Assembly (NCBI GenBank): GCA_016490735.1
Contig: JAEMWC010000954.1
Location: 130,001 to 194,000 of the forward strand
From: Pachyseris speciosa
Taxonomy: Eukaryota > Cnidaria > Anthozoa > Scleractinia > Pachyseridae
DNA length: 64,000 bases
Direction: 5' to 3'
Shown piece by piece: positions 1 to 13,015 of the stretch. The position numbers and the translations under genes were made by a program. The notes below the pieces were generated by a model. The model saw nothing but the letters and a program-made list of their open reading frames with translations, ran no database searches and was not told the origin of the DNA. Each line of letters opens with the position of its first letter. Position 1 is the stretch's first letter.

Positions 1-722
1 CCAAAATATCCATTTTCTTGTTTTATTGTTTGTTGAAAACTTAGAGAATCTTTCAGAGCTGGCCTTGTGAAAATTCGTTTGAAGAATTCATGAAATTACT
101 CTTGGACTGAACATTTCTGTAGAGCCCGCATCCCCACCCCACCCCCCGGAAAGCTTTAAATGCAATATGGCGGCCAAATGCAGAATTTTCGCGTCAAATG
201 TCCTCTTTATTTACGAAGGCTGAACATTTATTTTTAAAACAAACAGTTCTCTTACAAAAGAATAGTTGAAGGCTCTAAAACAGAAGTCACCGTTTCGATT
301 TGAACTCCCGAAATCGTTAAATTTCCGCAATCTCTAAACTTGCGGCCCATTTTTCTTTCGCTTATGTTTAGTAAACGGAGCTATAATTACTCAGACACGG
401 TACAATGTGAAGAGTTCAAGATTAACACAGCCAAACCTTGTCGTTTTATGAAGACTAATGTACTTTAAACACAAAATAAAATATTTCAAACGCTCTGACC
501 ACGTGACTGGTGACGTCATGCCTTGCTTCTGGTTATTTCCAAAACATTTAGGTGGAACCTGACTTTTTCTCAAATTTGCGATTTCGTGTAAAGTAACGTC
601 GAGTCTACAAAGCACTCGACCTAGTCCTCCAAATTTCTCGCTCATCTGCATTGCCCCCTTAAATTTCAAATGCCAGATGCCAAGTGGTCATTTTCAAATG
701 CCACACACTAATGAAACCTCAA
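1..722. other. No gene recognised; left edge of window
   Basis: I see no protein family, RNA gene or clear repeat boundary here. Open frames on the minus strand (about 391-669) have no recognisable motif and no splice or start context that would support a gene. The stretch ends at the target-site duplication of the first LINE. Confidence 0.6.
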
Positions 723-765
723 ATATCCTATTTCCTACTACAAGCAACCTACAGTGAATGCGATA

Positions 766-1754
766 AAGTAGAAATGGATAGATTAAAATCCAAACTAGCC
801 AAAATAACGGATGCTAAAACTCAGGGCTCTATTGTTCGCAGCAGAGCACGCCAGGAGCCCATGAACTCCTGAGCACGCAAATACTTTTTCAATTTAGAAA
901 AAAAGTAATCAAAGAAAAAAAAAACACGTGACATCTTTGATTAATAACGAAAACGTTAAGATCACAGATCCTAAAGAGATTCTCAAAGAAGAAGAACTCT
1001 TCTTCTCTCAAATATACACTTCAAATAATATGAATCCCCTTCTTCCTGAATTCAGTGTTTTCTTTAAATCTATTGACAGTGTGTTATCAGAAGAGGAGGC
1101 GGCAACTTGCGAAGGCGAGGTGACACTTGAAGAATGTTACAACGCCTTGAAATCAATGAAAAGTAATAAAACCCCGGGCTCTGATGGTCTCACCTCGGAG
1201 TTTTATCGGTATTTCTGGAACGAAATAGGCGGATATATGACGGAAAGCTTTAATTACGCTTTCCAGAACGGCGTTCTATCTATCTCTCAACGCCAAGGGA
1301 TAATCTCTTTAATTCCTAAAAAGAAAAAGAATGTAGAGTTTCTCAAAAATTGGAGACCGGTTTCGCTGTTGAATGTAGATTACAAAATCTTTACTAAAAC
1401 CATCGCTCTTCGCTTGGAAAGGATATTGCCAAAAATTATTCATCCAACACAAACTGGCTACGTTAAAGGAAGATACATTGGTGAGAGCATAAGGCTTATC
1501 AAAGATGTTATAGATTATACAAAGCAGAAAAATATACCTGGAATAGCTGTTTTCCTAGATTTCGAAAAGGCTTTTGATTCGATTGAATGGAATTTTTTGC
1601 AAAAATGTCTTGAATCTTTCAATATCGGCCCGCATCTCAGACGATGGATTAGTGTGTTTTATAACAATATTTCGAGTTGCGTACTGAACAATGGCTACGC
1701 ATCAAACCACTTTTTCCTTAAACGCGGGGTACGTCAAGGTTGAATAAAGGGAAT

Positions 1755-1790
<36 letters not shown>

Positions 1791-3672
1791 GGAGTGAAAC
1801 ACGAAAATTTGGTTTATCAACTGAGTTGATAATGTAAATTGACCACCGTACACCACCGAATCCCTGTACGCTGGTCAATTTACATTATCAACTCAGTTGA
1901 TAAACCAAATTTTCGTACGTCAAGGTTGCCCTCTTTCCGGTATGCTTTTCATCATAGCAATAGAAGTCCTTGCGCAAAGTGTTAGAAGCTCAAAGAAAAT
2001 AGAAGGTCTTAAAATACATGACAATAAAGAATTGAAACTCTCGCAATATGCCGACGACACCACAGCTTTCCTCGCAAATACTCAAGCCATAATTAACCTG
2101 TTTGATTTGCTCACTCGTTTTGAAAAATGCTCAGGGCTGAAGATAAATCAATCCAAATCTGAAATGCTATGGCTCGGCACCTGGCGACATAAATCGGACG
2201 GAATACTAAATTTACAAATCAGAAACGACACAATCTACGCTCTAGGCATGAATTTCTCTTACGATCACGAGACTTCAGTTGAGAAAAAATTTTCCGATAA
2301 ATTAACGAAGTTAAAAAAAAACTTAAAATGTTTGGTCTCAAAGGGACATTTCAGCCTATGGTAGAATAAACATCGTGAAAACCTTAGCCCTTTCAAAGCT
2401 CACTTTTGTCTGCAGCGTAATGGAAGCGCCAGCAAACTTTGCTGAGCAGGTAAATAATGTTATATTCGACTTCATATGGAATCACAAACCAGCTAAAATT
2501 AAAAAGTCGACACTTATCAAACCCAGAAATGAGGGAGGATTAGGAATGAAATATTTTATTATTTTCAACAATGCACTAAAGCTTAACTGGGTAAAACGTT
2601 TGTGCTCGGATCACGGAGCCCCATGGAAACATATCCCAATATCTCTCCTTGCAAACGTCGGGGTGCACTTCTCTTTAGTTGCAACTACGATAATAAACTT
2701 CTCAGATTAAGTGAACACCTCCCCAATTTTTACAAAGAGATCATTTCACAGTGGCAGAAAATCATAGCAAGTACGCCTCAAACTAAAAATGATTTCCTTG
2801 CGCAAGTAATTTGGAATAACAAGTTCTTGACAGTTGACAAAAAGTCTGTGTACTTCCCACGTTGGCATCGTGCAGGAATAGTAAGGATCTCTGATTTATT
2901 TGACGAAGAAAAGAACTGTTTTTTGTCTTTCGATTCCCTCTGTGGCAATTTCCAAACAAAGTTCAATTTCATACACTATCACAGCCTTCTCTCCTCTATT
3001 CCTCCCGCCTGGAAAATACTACTTAATGCGAAAAGTCGTTCTTCCAACGCACCCATAAACGCCGCCGAGTCGCTATCGTGTAAAATCCTATATAACAAAA
3101 TGTTAGCCCAAGAGAACTTACCTCCCCCAACGGCTGAAAATAAATTAATAGCTTGCGGAATAGAAAGGGACGATCTATGTAAAGTATATCTGTTACCATT
3201 TGAAGTCACAAAGGAGATCAAGTTATCTATGCTCCAGCACAAGATCAATCACCACATTCTACCGACAAATAATTTATTGCACAAAATGAAAAAAGTTGTC
3301 TCCCCTTACTGTCCTTTCTGCCCTTCTGAGACCCACACTATTTGGCATTTGTTTATAGACTGCATGTGTGCAGCCTCTTTTTGGGCAAAATTTCAAGACT
3401 GGTATTACAACATAAGCGGAATGAAACCAGATCTGACAGACTTAGACATTGCTTTTGGAATTATCCGCTCCTCTGAACCCTGTTTGGCCCTAAATCATCT
3501 CATCCTTGTAGGAAAATACTTTTTGTATGTGAACGCTACAGCAAACAACCAACGTCATTTCTCAGAATTTGTGTCTCTGGCTCGTGAAAAAATACTTTTA
3601 GAAAAATATATCGCAGTAACTTCAGGTAATATTAATCAATACAACAGGAAATGGAAGTCCCTCAATTTTTAA
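766..3672 (+). pseudogene. LINE reverse transcriptase ORF2 remnant (inactive)
   Basis: This is the reverse-transcriptase half of a LINE ORF2, read in several frames. Visible motifs are TPGSDGLTSEFY (fingers), FLDFEKAFDS (palm motif A, about 1555-1590), GVRQG just before the nested insertion, and YADDTTAF (catalytic YADD, about 2047). Near the C-terminus CPFCPSETHTIWHLFIDC (about 3310-3365) is the CCHC-type zf-RVT zinc knuckle. The frame is broken by an early stop at 870, the insertion at 1743, and frame changes near 2364 and 2600-2710. The endonuclease domain is absent. The clade is probably L1/Tx1-like, from the general motif style, and this copy cannot be autonomous. Confidence 0.88.
1729..1928. 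mobile_element. 172-bp foldback insertion nested in the LINE, 14-bp duplication
   Basis: The LINE sequence GTACGTCAAGGTTG occurs at 1729-1742 and again at 1915-1928, bracketing a 172-bp insert. The insert contains two near-perfect complementary arms of about 43 bases (1803-1845 and 1872-1914) around a 26-base loop, preceded by about 60 unpaired bases. It has no coding capacity. A 14-bp duplication is longer than most DNA-transposon MITEs make, so SINE-like or other mobilisation is possible. The insertion separates palm motif A from the YADD motif of the host LINE. Confidence 0.85.
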
Positions 3673-4337
3673 TTTGCCTCACTCTTTTTTCCGGTTGTTT
3701 CTTTCTTTCTGATGTTAACACTAGCTTCGTGAACGTGTGTAGATGCTGTATCAATTGTTGTTCTGCGGTAGTGGATGCAAGTGTAAATGTAGTCGCCCTT
3801 CATTACTAGCTGTTTCTGTACAAAAACTAAATAATAAAGACAATTATTATAATAGATAATTACAGAGGTGTATTGTTAGTTACGTACTAAGTAAAGCATT
3901 GTATTTTTAGTAGTGTGGTTATTGTATACATATCGTTAAGATATGGCGTATCTGATGTAGGTATGTAGGTATGTATGTATGCTGGTAGTACAAATTTCCG
4001 TATTGTCAGAAGTGTATCTGCCTTTAATTAACAGTAACTGATTGTAAATAGTTGTCTTTGTGTTGTAATCAATAAAGTTGTTAAAAAATATATCCTATTT
4101 CCCTTTAAATTGATCAAGAAATTTTGTGACAGTAGCCTAAAACGCTAATGCAGGGATTGTCACGTCACTGATGACATCATCATCACCCTGGCTTTGAGTT
4201 AACAGCTATTTTGTGGCAAATGTTATCTTTACCTGGTGTGAACTTCCTCTAGGTATAAAATTGCCAAAATTATAAACCTTAAAAAATTTATCCTCAAGGG
4301 GCTCTGGGAATTTTTTATGATAATTATAATTTACTTT

Positions 4338-4419
4338 TACAATAATAATAATAATAATAATAATAATAATTATCATTATTATTATTATTATCATTATTTA
4401 TTTATTTATTTATTTATTT
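4338..4419. repeat. AAT/ATT simple repeat
   Basis: Runs of AAT, then ATT and TTTA units. Predicted poly-Ile or poly-Asn reading frames here are artefacts of the microsatellite. Confidence 0.95.
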
Positions 4420-4598
4420 TTCTTCCACTGAACTCCTGGTTCAGTGTGATGGTTGCTTGGTTTAGGGCTGGGGATGGTGGGCGGGGCTCGTGGCTGGGTT
4501 GCGAGTAAGGTTGGCTTATGGGGTGTTCTACCGACCTGGTTTGGGTCGGCGGTACCAGCCCCCAAGTCCCTGGGCATCCAACCTCCACTTGCGACGCA

Positions 4599-4880
4599 GG
4601 CGTTAATGAAGTATTCGAATAGTTAGTACAATTAGCTTTAATTTGATATTGGGTTTATGGTATCTGGGTTATAATTGAGAGTCACTACAGCCCTTAGGTT
4701 AGAAGATTAGAGATACCCCTGAAGGTACACGCTAATCTTAAAATGCCGGGCGACTGGTTTAGATGCGTCTTTGGCATCTTTCTCAACATCGCGTAGGTGT
4801 TCTCAGAATCGATCGCGTAGTCTTATTCCTGTTTCACCGATGTGTAACTTTTTGTGTAATGTACAGGTTACGCAATATTT
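4599..4880. repeat. Dispersed repeat family B, copy 1
   Basis: About 280 bp closely resembles 27063-27335 in the same orientation. Shared landmarks include AATGCCGGGCGACTGGTTT and a GTTTCACCGATGT segment. No protein is recognised in it. It is probably an unclassified interspersed repeat. Confidence 0.75.
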
Positions 4881-5245
4881 GCGGAGGTACACGTGAAACG
4901 ATCAGTGACTTAAGCAGATCGCTTAGGGTCCGATATTTTGCCAGCTTTCAGTGAATGAAAGGACAAGTTTTGCATCACGAGGGCGGAAGTGCCAGGTAGC
5001 TCATTTGTTTTGAATGCGCTTCTGACTACATTTCTGTCTCGTTGGAATGAAATCAATGGTGGTTGAGAAAAGATTCTAGCAGTTTCGGGATCATTTTGCA
5101 GTATTTAAAAGTTTTTAAGAATGATGGTTTTAACTGGGTTAATTAGAAAGAACTGAACGCGACTTCCGGTGCTCAATTTGCCATTCATGTGCCTTGAAGT
5201 TGTTTTTATTTCAGTCTTTATTTTCGATTTGGTATGCTTTCAAGT

Positions 5246-5689
5246 GGCCCCAACGAGCAAAATCAACCAAAAGCTATAAAAAGGCAATTTTTGGGTGCGT
5301 TATCGTGTTTGATGTCTGTTTAAAGTAATGTTTTCATAAGCTAGAAGAAATTCATCTGTTTGGATTCCCTAGCTGAAATTTTAACTGCCCAAAAATGTTA
5401 GGGAACAAAATCTTCCTTTGAGAAAATGCAAGCTGAAATGAGCTTTCCACGAACCTCCTAGGGAACTATTTTCTTTCCAAAAATGGTAGCTGACCTTTTT
5501 GACTACCTAAAACAGCAATTACGACCTTTCCGAAAACTTCAGGGGCTATGATTTCCCAATTTCGAATATTTTAGGCCACGTTTTAGTTACGAAAATCCGA
5601 GTGCACTCTTCAATCGACGCCGAAAGCGCAATGCGAATTACCCTTCACCGAACAGATATCTACCGAAACTTGTCGTTGGGTGTCCTTGT
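5246..5689. mobile_element. MITE with CAGGGGCACCC termini, degenerate copy 1
   Basis: The body matches 22565-23010 and 23832-24277 over about 440 bp. It starts near GGCCCCAACGAGC and ends near GTCGTTGGGTGTCC. The terminal inverted repeat has decayed and no target duplication is evident. It is the oldest-looking of the three long copies. Confidence 0.8.
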
Positions 5690-5709
5690 GCTTTGTGTAG
5701 TCACGAGAT

Positions 5710-5935
5710 TATAACGATGACCAATCAATGTCATCAATGAATAATCAATGCAATCGATACAATCAATGACTAATCGATGATTGAAAATTTTGTGGCCTAT
5801 CTATTATTTTTCGACTGCTCATTGATCATCGGCAATAATCCATGACTAATCAACTGATTACCATCGATTACCTATTGATTACTCACTGATTTCATTGATG
5901 TCATGGATGTTATCGATTATTTACCTCTGGGATAT
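5710..5935. repeat. ATCAAT/ATCGAT-rich low-complexity tract
   Basis: Irregular repetition of short ATCAATGA, ATCGAT and TGATTA words over about 220 bp, without a fixed period. No gene is visible here or up to the next LINE at 6632. Confidence 0.6.
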
Positions 5936-6727
5936 ATGATAATGAGGTCAAATGCCAACACTGACGTCAGCAAAGATTCTCTCATACCCCGTTCTAAATA
6001 AGCCCCAATCCCTTCCCAGTTTGGTGGCACGTATATGTTTTGATCGAATATTAGCTTAGTCAAGCTCAGTGCAAACACCGTCAGTAAATGCAATTATTGC
6101 TCTACTCATTTGTTAATCTAAATATTGATCGGGGCTGTATATCTTTGGTTTCTGAAGATCGACATGAAAAATCGATCAGGCTTCTTTTCGCAATTGCATA
6201 AATTGCGTTCACAACTGCGAGGATCATTCTTCATTTGAAAGTTACGAATGCTATTTAAACAATATAGCGAAAAGAAAGGCTATAAAAATCAGGCATGTGC
6301 GAGAGTCTAAGCCATGACCTCTGCAATAATGGTGAGCTAACAAAACAGGTGAGAGCTTAACGTAAACGGACTATTCTTACTTAGTTAATTTTAACCGCTG
6401 TTCAATTTTGCCAATGCTCTAACCGGAAGTAGGATCCGAGGTCATCACTTTCTTCTGGTCCCCAATCCTCTAACGCGGTTGCATCTCGCAGTTCTTTCGA
6501 AGACATTTGCAAGTAACGACAGCGAAAACTGCGGAAAAAACGTCGTACATTCGCACTCACGGAAAGATGTCGATGTAAGTCTTATGATCAATACTATTTT
6601 TCGAGCAGTAGTACAATCGAACCCTGTTTGAAAGTAAGCTTTAAACAGAGACTGGGACGTAATGACGGAGTGAACATGCTTTCGTGAACCGTCCGCCTAA
6701 CTTTTCAATTTGTTCCTGGTTGGTTAA

Positions 6728-7502
6728 TGGCCACACTTCTGGAATACTTTTTAGAAAAAAGAAGAAATAGGACGTCTTCTTCAGACGAATCGAGAAGCTC
6801 ACCAGAACCAAAAAGGCCGAAGAACGACCAGGATATCGAGTCGGAGGACGAAATCTTAACAGCTTTCAACATGGCTGAAGGTCTGCAACAGTGAATCAAA
6901 TTTCAAGCTTCGCTTCGTAAACTGGAAGGAAGGATTCAGAAATTAGAAACTGCCCGATTTACTGCCAACCACGACGTAGAGAAATTAAAGGCAGGCATGA
7001 ATGATGCCACGAAGGAACGCAAAGAAACGACACAGAGCTTAAAACAGTACCAGGATAGAACAGATCTTGCTTTCGCTAATTTATTCTCTATTTAGAAGCC
7101 TACTCTAGACGAGAAAATTTGAAATTTGAAAACATCATCGAAGGAGGACCAGATAAAGAGGACACTGAATCAGTTCTTCGCACTTTCCTTGAGACAGAGC
7201 TCGGTTATAAAGATGCAGCCACTGTGGAAATACAAAGAGTTCACCGCTTAGGAAAAAGAAAGGAAGACAAACCAAGGCCTATCATTGCAAGATTCCTCAG
7301 GTACAAGAACTGTGAAGAAATACTCGCTTTAAGATCGCGGTGCGGGGCAGCACATTCAAAATGTATCAAGGTCTTCCCTACGAGTTTGTTGCAAGGCGGA
7401 AAAAGCAAATGGACACTTTTACAGGCAAGAAGACATAACATCCCGGCATCTTTCAGAGGTAAACTGTGGCCAGTGGGTATGACTCTCGAATTACCAGAGT
7501 AA
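6728..7502 (+). pseudogene. LINE ORF1 (coiled coil plus RRM-like RNA-binding protein), interrupted
   Basis: The frame opens at an ATG near 6728 with a Ser/Arg/Lys-rich head. A helical stretch suited to trimerisation follows (about 6900-7080, heptad-like Leu, Lys and Glu). From about 7095 comes an L1 ORF1-like RNA-binding core with RRENLKFENI, an acidic ESVLRTFLETELG segment and IQRVHRLGKRKEDKPRPIIA. It ends at 7502. A TGA stop interrupts the helical part near 6893 and the frame changes near 7085-7095. L1-type ORF1 proteins coat the element RNA and act as chaperones; this copy is no longer intact. Confidence 0.82.
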
Positions 7503-7914
7503 ACTTTGTTTATTGTTATTGTTACTATTCCGCTCCAAAATAACGTTAATTATCAGATAGCAAGCGTCCGACTTCTTCCTTAGACCGCCTATACTTCCTA
7601 CTGCCAGTTAACAACAAGAGGTGGTCGGGAAAGGAACTTGCAATTGTTCTTTTGATGGAACTTTTTCTAGTGACGCATTTATCGTTTCTAGTTGTAAGCC
7701 CTAAATTCCTTATGTCCCTAGCCAAAGTAATTTCTTATTCATTTGTGTGTGTTTGTATATGTTCTGTATTGTTCATTTGTTGCTGCGTCTCTTGTGCGTG
7801 TGTTCCTTGTAAATCGGTACCAAGAATATTAATTGTATTATGCGGTAATTGCAAGGCTTTGACATCAAGGCGTGAAGGAGTTGCATTACAAAAAATCAGT
7901 AGCAGCGAAAATCT

Positions 7915-10900
7915 ATGGCTCTGACAACAGCCTCCATAAATGTCAGGGGACTAAGAGATAATAGGAAACGAAGAGAGGTGTTTAATTGGCTTCGATCAAA
8001 AAGCTTCTCAATCTTCATGCTACAAGAAGTTCATTGCACTGATTTAAAAAGAATCACATATGGTCCTCAGAGTGGGGATACCAAACTATCTTTAGCCGTG
8101 CATGCGAGCAACAAAGCGCGGGTATGTATTCTCTTCAATAATAATTTCAATCTGCAAGTTCTAAAACTCTTCATTTAGCTCTTAGGACGTTTTATTATTT
8201 ATGACATAAAAGCCAATGATAAACATTTAACCTTGGCTAATATCTACGCCCCAAATGATGATAACCCAGCCTTCTTCCTGAATTTCTTTGAAAACGTAAC
8301 AGATTTAAATGTGACGACATCCTTATAGGTGGCGATTACAACCTTGTACTCGATCTTGAAAAAGACAAGAGAGGCGGCCTTGCCAAAACACACCAAAATA
8401 GTGTTAAGATTATTCAAGAATTTTCCGAGAAACTTGATTTGGTAGATGTCTGGCGGATACTCCACCCGGAAAATAGCAGATATACATGGAGACAGCGTCA
8501 TCCAAAAGTTCACTGTAGGCTTGACTTTTTCTTAATCAACCAAAGTGCTCTTAATATCACATCCTCCGCAGATATTATTCCGGGGTATAAAACAGATCAC
8601 TCAATGATTATATTAAATATTTCCCTGCATTCAAATCAGCGGGGGCCGGGTTTCTGGAAACTGAATACATCATTTTTAAGTGAAATTAATTATGTCAATC
8701 AAATTAAAGCTACAATTCAAGAAACGCGTGAAGAATATAAAGATAATAGGTTCGGTCAACCCATCACTTCTTTGGGAAATGATCAAGCTAAAAGTACGGG
8801 AGAAGTCGATAGCTTACTCCAAGGCCAAAAACAAACAAATGTAAAACCGCGAGAGAAACTTGAACAAACAATCGCAAAATTGGAGGAGGAATTTGACAAA
8901 AGTAACCTTTGTGATAAGCAGCTAACCGACCTTGAGAAGAAACTCGCCCAACAAAAGAGCGAACTAGAGACAATAATTGAGTTTCGCACTAAAGATGCTA
9001 TTCTGAGATCAAAGACTAAATGGTATAATGAAGGAGAGAAAAACACTAAATACTTTTAAATTTGGAAAAACGACACTTTAAACAAGGGACCATTAACCAA
9101 TTTAAAATAAGTGACAATGACTTCGTCACGTCGGACGAGAATATCCTTAAAGAATGCGTATCGTTCTACAAGAGTCTTTATGGCGCCAGGCGAACGCCAT
9201 GTTCTCCACATGAAACAACAGTGACTTTGAAATGAAAGCGTGCGAAGGATTGTTAACCGAAAAAGAATGCCTTGAGGCCCTAAAAACATGGAATCTCAAA
9301 AGACTCCTGGAACTGACGGTTTACCAGCTGAATTTTACAAAGTTTTCTGGAAAGACCTATCAGCAACCCTTATCGATGCATTAAAATGTTGCTTATAATA
9401 CCGATCAACTTTCAATAACTCAGAGAAGGGGTATTATCAAACTTATTCCAAAGAAAGATACAGAGCCTTATTTTATTACGAATTGGAGACCATCAACTCT
9501 TCTTAATTGCGACTACAAAATTGCGGCCAAGGCAATCGCCAATCACTTGAAACCTTTTCTTCCCAACCTTATTAACAATGACCAGACGGGCTTTATGAAG
9601 GGTAGATTCATCGGAGAAAACATTCGACTTTTAGATAGTATAATTTGCTACGCTAAAGAGGAAAATATCCCGGAGCTAATCCTGTTTCTTGACTTTGAAA
9701 AAGCCTTTGATACGATAGAATTGCCTTTTATTGGTAAAACTCTACAATACTTCGGATTTGGGCCCAGCATAACAAAGTGGGTCAATCTTTTCTATTGCTC
9801 CGCAGAAAGTTGTATATTAAATAAGGGTTGGGCTAGCAATTTAAAATATTCAAAGAGGCGTTACACAAGGCTGCCCTCTCTCGCCCTACTTATTCATTTT
9901 GTCGGTCGAAGTATTAGCAAAGGCAATTCGTGAAAATAAAGATATTGAAGGTTTCCACGTAAACGGAACAGAAATCAAGATAACTCTATATGCAGATGAT
10001 ACATCGCTGATTTTAGTTGGATCAAGGAAGTCCTTGATAACCTGTCTTAAAATCTTAGATGATTTTCATGAGATCTCCGGCCTTAAGCTTAACGATAAAA
10101 AGAACAGAAGCCCTTTGGATTGGTGCAAATTGTGGACAACAAGAGTTAGAAATTCCTGGCAGGAATTTTAAATGGCCGAAATACAAGGTCAAAAGCCTTA
10201 GGTGTTTGGTTCTCAAACGACCAAGAGACATCTGCCAATTTAAACTTTAACGAAAAGCTAGACAAAGCTCGGAATATTTTAAGTTGCTGGAGATACCGCA
10301 GACTAATTTTTATTGGGAAAATAGCTGTCTTAAAGAGTCTTGTCCATCCATACTTGTCTACGTTCTATCAGCACTCCCTTCAGATGTGAGAGTTATAATA
10401 GAAGTTAACAAACTGTTTTATTCTTTCCTCTGGAACGGAAAAGGTGACAAAATAAAGCGCGATATAATGATCAATGACTATTGAAATGGTGGCCTCAAAA
10501 TGATAGACAGAGTCTTTTAGCAAATCTTTAAAAGCCACATGGATTAAAAAAAATATTTGGACAGGTCGAACCAAGGAAAATGGAAGCTCTTTTTTGACCT
10601 TGAACTAAACAAACAAGGAGGCACAATGGCAATTACAAGTAATCTTAACACCAAAGATACTAGGAAGACTTTAAAAGTTAACAACCCTTTTTTGAAAGAG
10701 GTCCTGTCAATCTGGGCAGAGGTTAACTTTAAAGATACAATAACTTCGGAGCATCAATTTCTTAATCAGAGCTTATGGTATAATTCACTAATCAGAATCA
10801 ATAACTCTCCCATTTTCTATCCAGAATGGCTTCACAACGGTGTTAAAGAGGTGAAAAATTTGAAAGACGACTCGAAAAATTTCCTATCATTTCCTGATTT

Positions 10901-11653
10901 TAAAAGCAAGTACAACCTTGATGCTTACCTTCTCAAGTATTATGGTCTTTTGTCTACACTTAAAGTCCTGTGGAATACACACAAAAAAAAATAACTTTTT
11001 TTCGAACAATCCTGAATATGAGAGCTTCGCAACAACTCTCTCAAAAACCCTAGGGCAAGCTCACTGGTTTACGGCAAGCTTGTTTCCCACAAATGGGTAA
11101 CTTCAACCACACACCAACAAAAATAGCTTAGTGATTGTAACATAAAAGATGATGAACACGTCAAGTGGCACGAAACCTATCAACTAGCTTCTAAGTATAC
11201 TAAAAGCACAAGACTTATCGAGTTCCAATTCAAATGTTTGCATAGACGAATAGCTACTAATCAATTTGTACACAAAATTGGAAAAAAGATTACTTAAAAT
11301 GCTCTTTCTGCCAGGAGGAACCGGAGAATTTACGACATCTGTTTTGGACTTGCCACAAAACAGGCTCATTTTGGAATTCTGTACGCATACAGCTTACTCT
11401 ATCCAACGTTTTTACAGGTACTGATACAATGAACATTGCTGTTGCACTAGGAATAACACCATCTTCCTCTAAAAACCATCACCAGATCAATTTTGCTGTC
11501 TTTTAGCTAGATATTGTCTCTGGATGTAAAATAAACGAAAGCACTCCAAAAGCAGAAGGCTTCCTTGAACATCTTAAATCGATTTATGGCATAGAGGTGA
11601 AAACAGGTGACACTTCCCCCAAGAAATGGGAACTTCTGAATACTTTATTTTAA
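7915..11653 (+). pseudogene. LINE ORF2: APE-type endonuclease plus reverse transcriptase, decayed
   Basis: ATG at 7915 opens an AP-endonuclease-like domain: ASINVRGLRDNRKR, then LQEVHCT with the catalytic Glu, and later GGDYN-, YTWRQRHPKVHCRLDFFL- and TDHSM-like motifs up to about 8610. The reverse transcriptase follows, with TPGTDGLPAEFYKVFW-like fingers near 9305, FLDFEKAFDTIE near 9690 and YADDTSLI near 9990. The frame ends at TAA 11651-11653. Multiple frame changes (for example near 8180, 8320, 9060-9250, 9880 and 10150) and stops break the frame. It is colinear with the remnant at 766-3672 and likely from the same broad clade. Confidence 0.88.
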
Positions 11654-12001
11654 TGCAATTCCCCCTCCTCCCTTTGTATTATCGTAGACGTATATATACA
11701 GTATTTCCTCTTACCCCTGAAGACGCAATCCTTCACGAACCGTTTTTTTTTTTCTCTTCTGATAGTCAATGGCCTTGCAAAACCTGACACAATCAAATAC
11801 CCTTTAAGTAAAGTACCTTTCATGGAATAAATTGTACTTTTTATGTTTGTATTTGCCCAAAAGACAAAGATCAGTTTAATTTAATATGTACAGTAAATTT
11901 GTTTTTGCTTTATATGGATGTAATTTTCGTGTTTCTGTAATGCAATATTTTGTAGTGCAAATAAAATAAACAATGAAAAAAAAAAAGTAAGCTTTAAACA
12001 G

Positions 12002-12980
12002 GGCCCGCTCAGTAAGTTTGCAATTGGGGGCTCACTTCGAACGCGTTAGCGTGAGTCAACTAGGGGCTCCGGGGGCATGCTTCCCCGGAACATATTTCAA
12101 TTAAATTCCTCTGAAATGGCTGGAAATGCATTTGAAACTAACATAGTGTAGTGAAACTTCTATACTTTCAGCAACAACAACAAAAAGCGGTGTTTTAGAA
12201 TAAGAAAAATCAGTTTTCGGTTTAACGTTAAATAGAAAAGTAACTGCGATTGATTTTAGTATTAGTTGAGAAGTGGGGGAGGGGCGGGGTGGGGGGCTAA
12301 AGTCCTCCTTGCCCCACCCCCTGCGCGGTCCCTGTTAAAAACACCCACTTATTCAGCAAAAGATAAATTGATACAGCGAATACTTATCTTATACATTTAT
12401 AATGCATAACCTTCCAAGCCTTTCTCAAATGTGAACCTGGATATTAAGTCACATAAGCTAAGTTTTAATCACTCGCCTGTATTAAGGAACATCCTGTATA
12501 GAGATTTGACAATCTCTTATTAGCCTGCATGCTAAGATATTTGAGATCGGCGAATAAGTGCTGAGTGGTGTGTTTTAATTATTTTTCTTGACTCCCCAAT
12601 TTTTTTTTCTTTTCGTCTCCAAGCCGCTGTCTATCGCCTAGAAGATTGTTAGAGTGATCTAACATCATAATATTTAATACAGTGGCTCAGTGTAAATTAA
12701 GTGTCGTACGTAGTTTACATGCAACTTAAAAGAGGGATAATGTTATGGATCATTTGTAATGTACTTCACAAAAGTTCATATCATGGTTAATTAAATCACT
12801 ACAAGCAGGGTTTAACACCTGTACAAAACAAACGCGTTTCTTGGGTGAAAGGTGGAAAACAGTTTGACAAATCCATCTTCCTTCTCTATGACCTTATCTC
12901 CGCGCCTGCGTATGGCCGTGTAAGGGCTAGTCACGACTTAAGATCAGGCTCCCATCCTCTTCAGTTGACGCTTACAAACA
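12002..12980. other. No gene recognised
   Basis: Intergenic or repeat-derived sequence. A segment near 12040-12110 shares short GC-rich words with 17900-17990, suggesting an old interspersed repeat. No coding signal was found. Confidence 0.5.
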
Positions 12981-12981
12981 C

Positions 12982-13015
<34 letters not shown>

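Larger units (their letters stand above)
723..4102 (+). mobile_element. 5'-truncated L1/Tx1-like LINE with 13-bp target-site duplication
   Basis: A non-LTR retrotransposon body at 736-4089 is flanked by the same 13 bases, ATATCCTATTTCC, at 723-735 and 4090-4102. The left edge falls inside ORF2, downstream of where the endonuclease would be, so the copy is 5'-truncated. The coding part ends at 3672. It is followed by about 400 bp of 3' UTR with AATAAA-like sequence and a short A-rich tail. A 172-bp foldback element interrupts it at 1743-1914. The duplication and A-rich end are what target-primed reverse transcription leaves. Confidence 0.9.
6632..12001 (+). mobile_element. Nearly full-length L1/Tx1-like LINE with 17-bp target-site duplication
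   Basis: Seventeen identical bases, AAGTAAGCTTTAAACAG, lie at 6632-6648 and 11985-12001. They enclose a 5.3-kb element with 5' UTR, ORF1 (about 6728-7502), an inter-ORF spacer with a CA/TGTT-rich stretch, ORF2 (7915-11653), a 3' UTR and an A-rich tail ending at 11984. The perfect duplication shows a complete insertion event. Several frameshifts and stops in both ORFs show the copy is now inactive. Confidence 0.92.

Noticed and set aside
4206..4508. Open frames made of Ile or Asn/Tyr runs
   Set aside because: They are translations of the AAT/ATT microsatellite; same for 12845-13114 and 31613-31801.
4763..4954. Short plus-strand frame in repeat B, also at 27166-27471
   Set aside because: The two copies do not preserve one common reading frame, so coding is unlikely.
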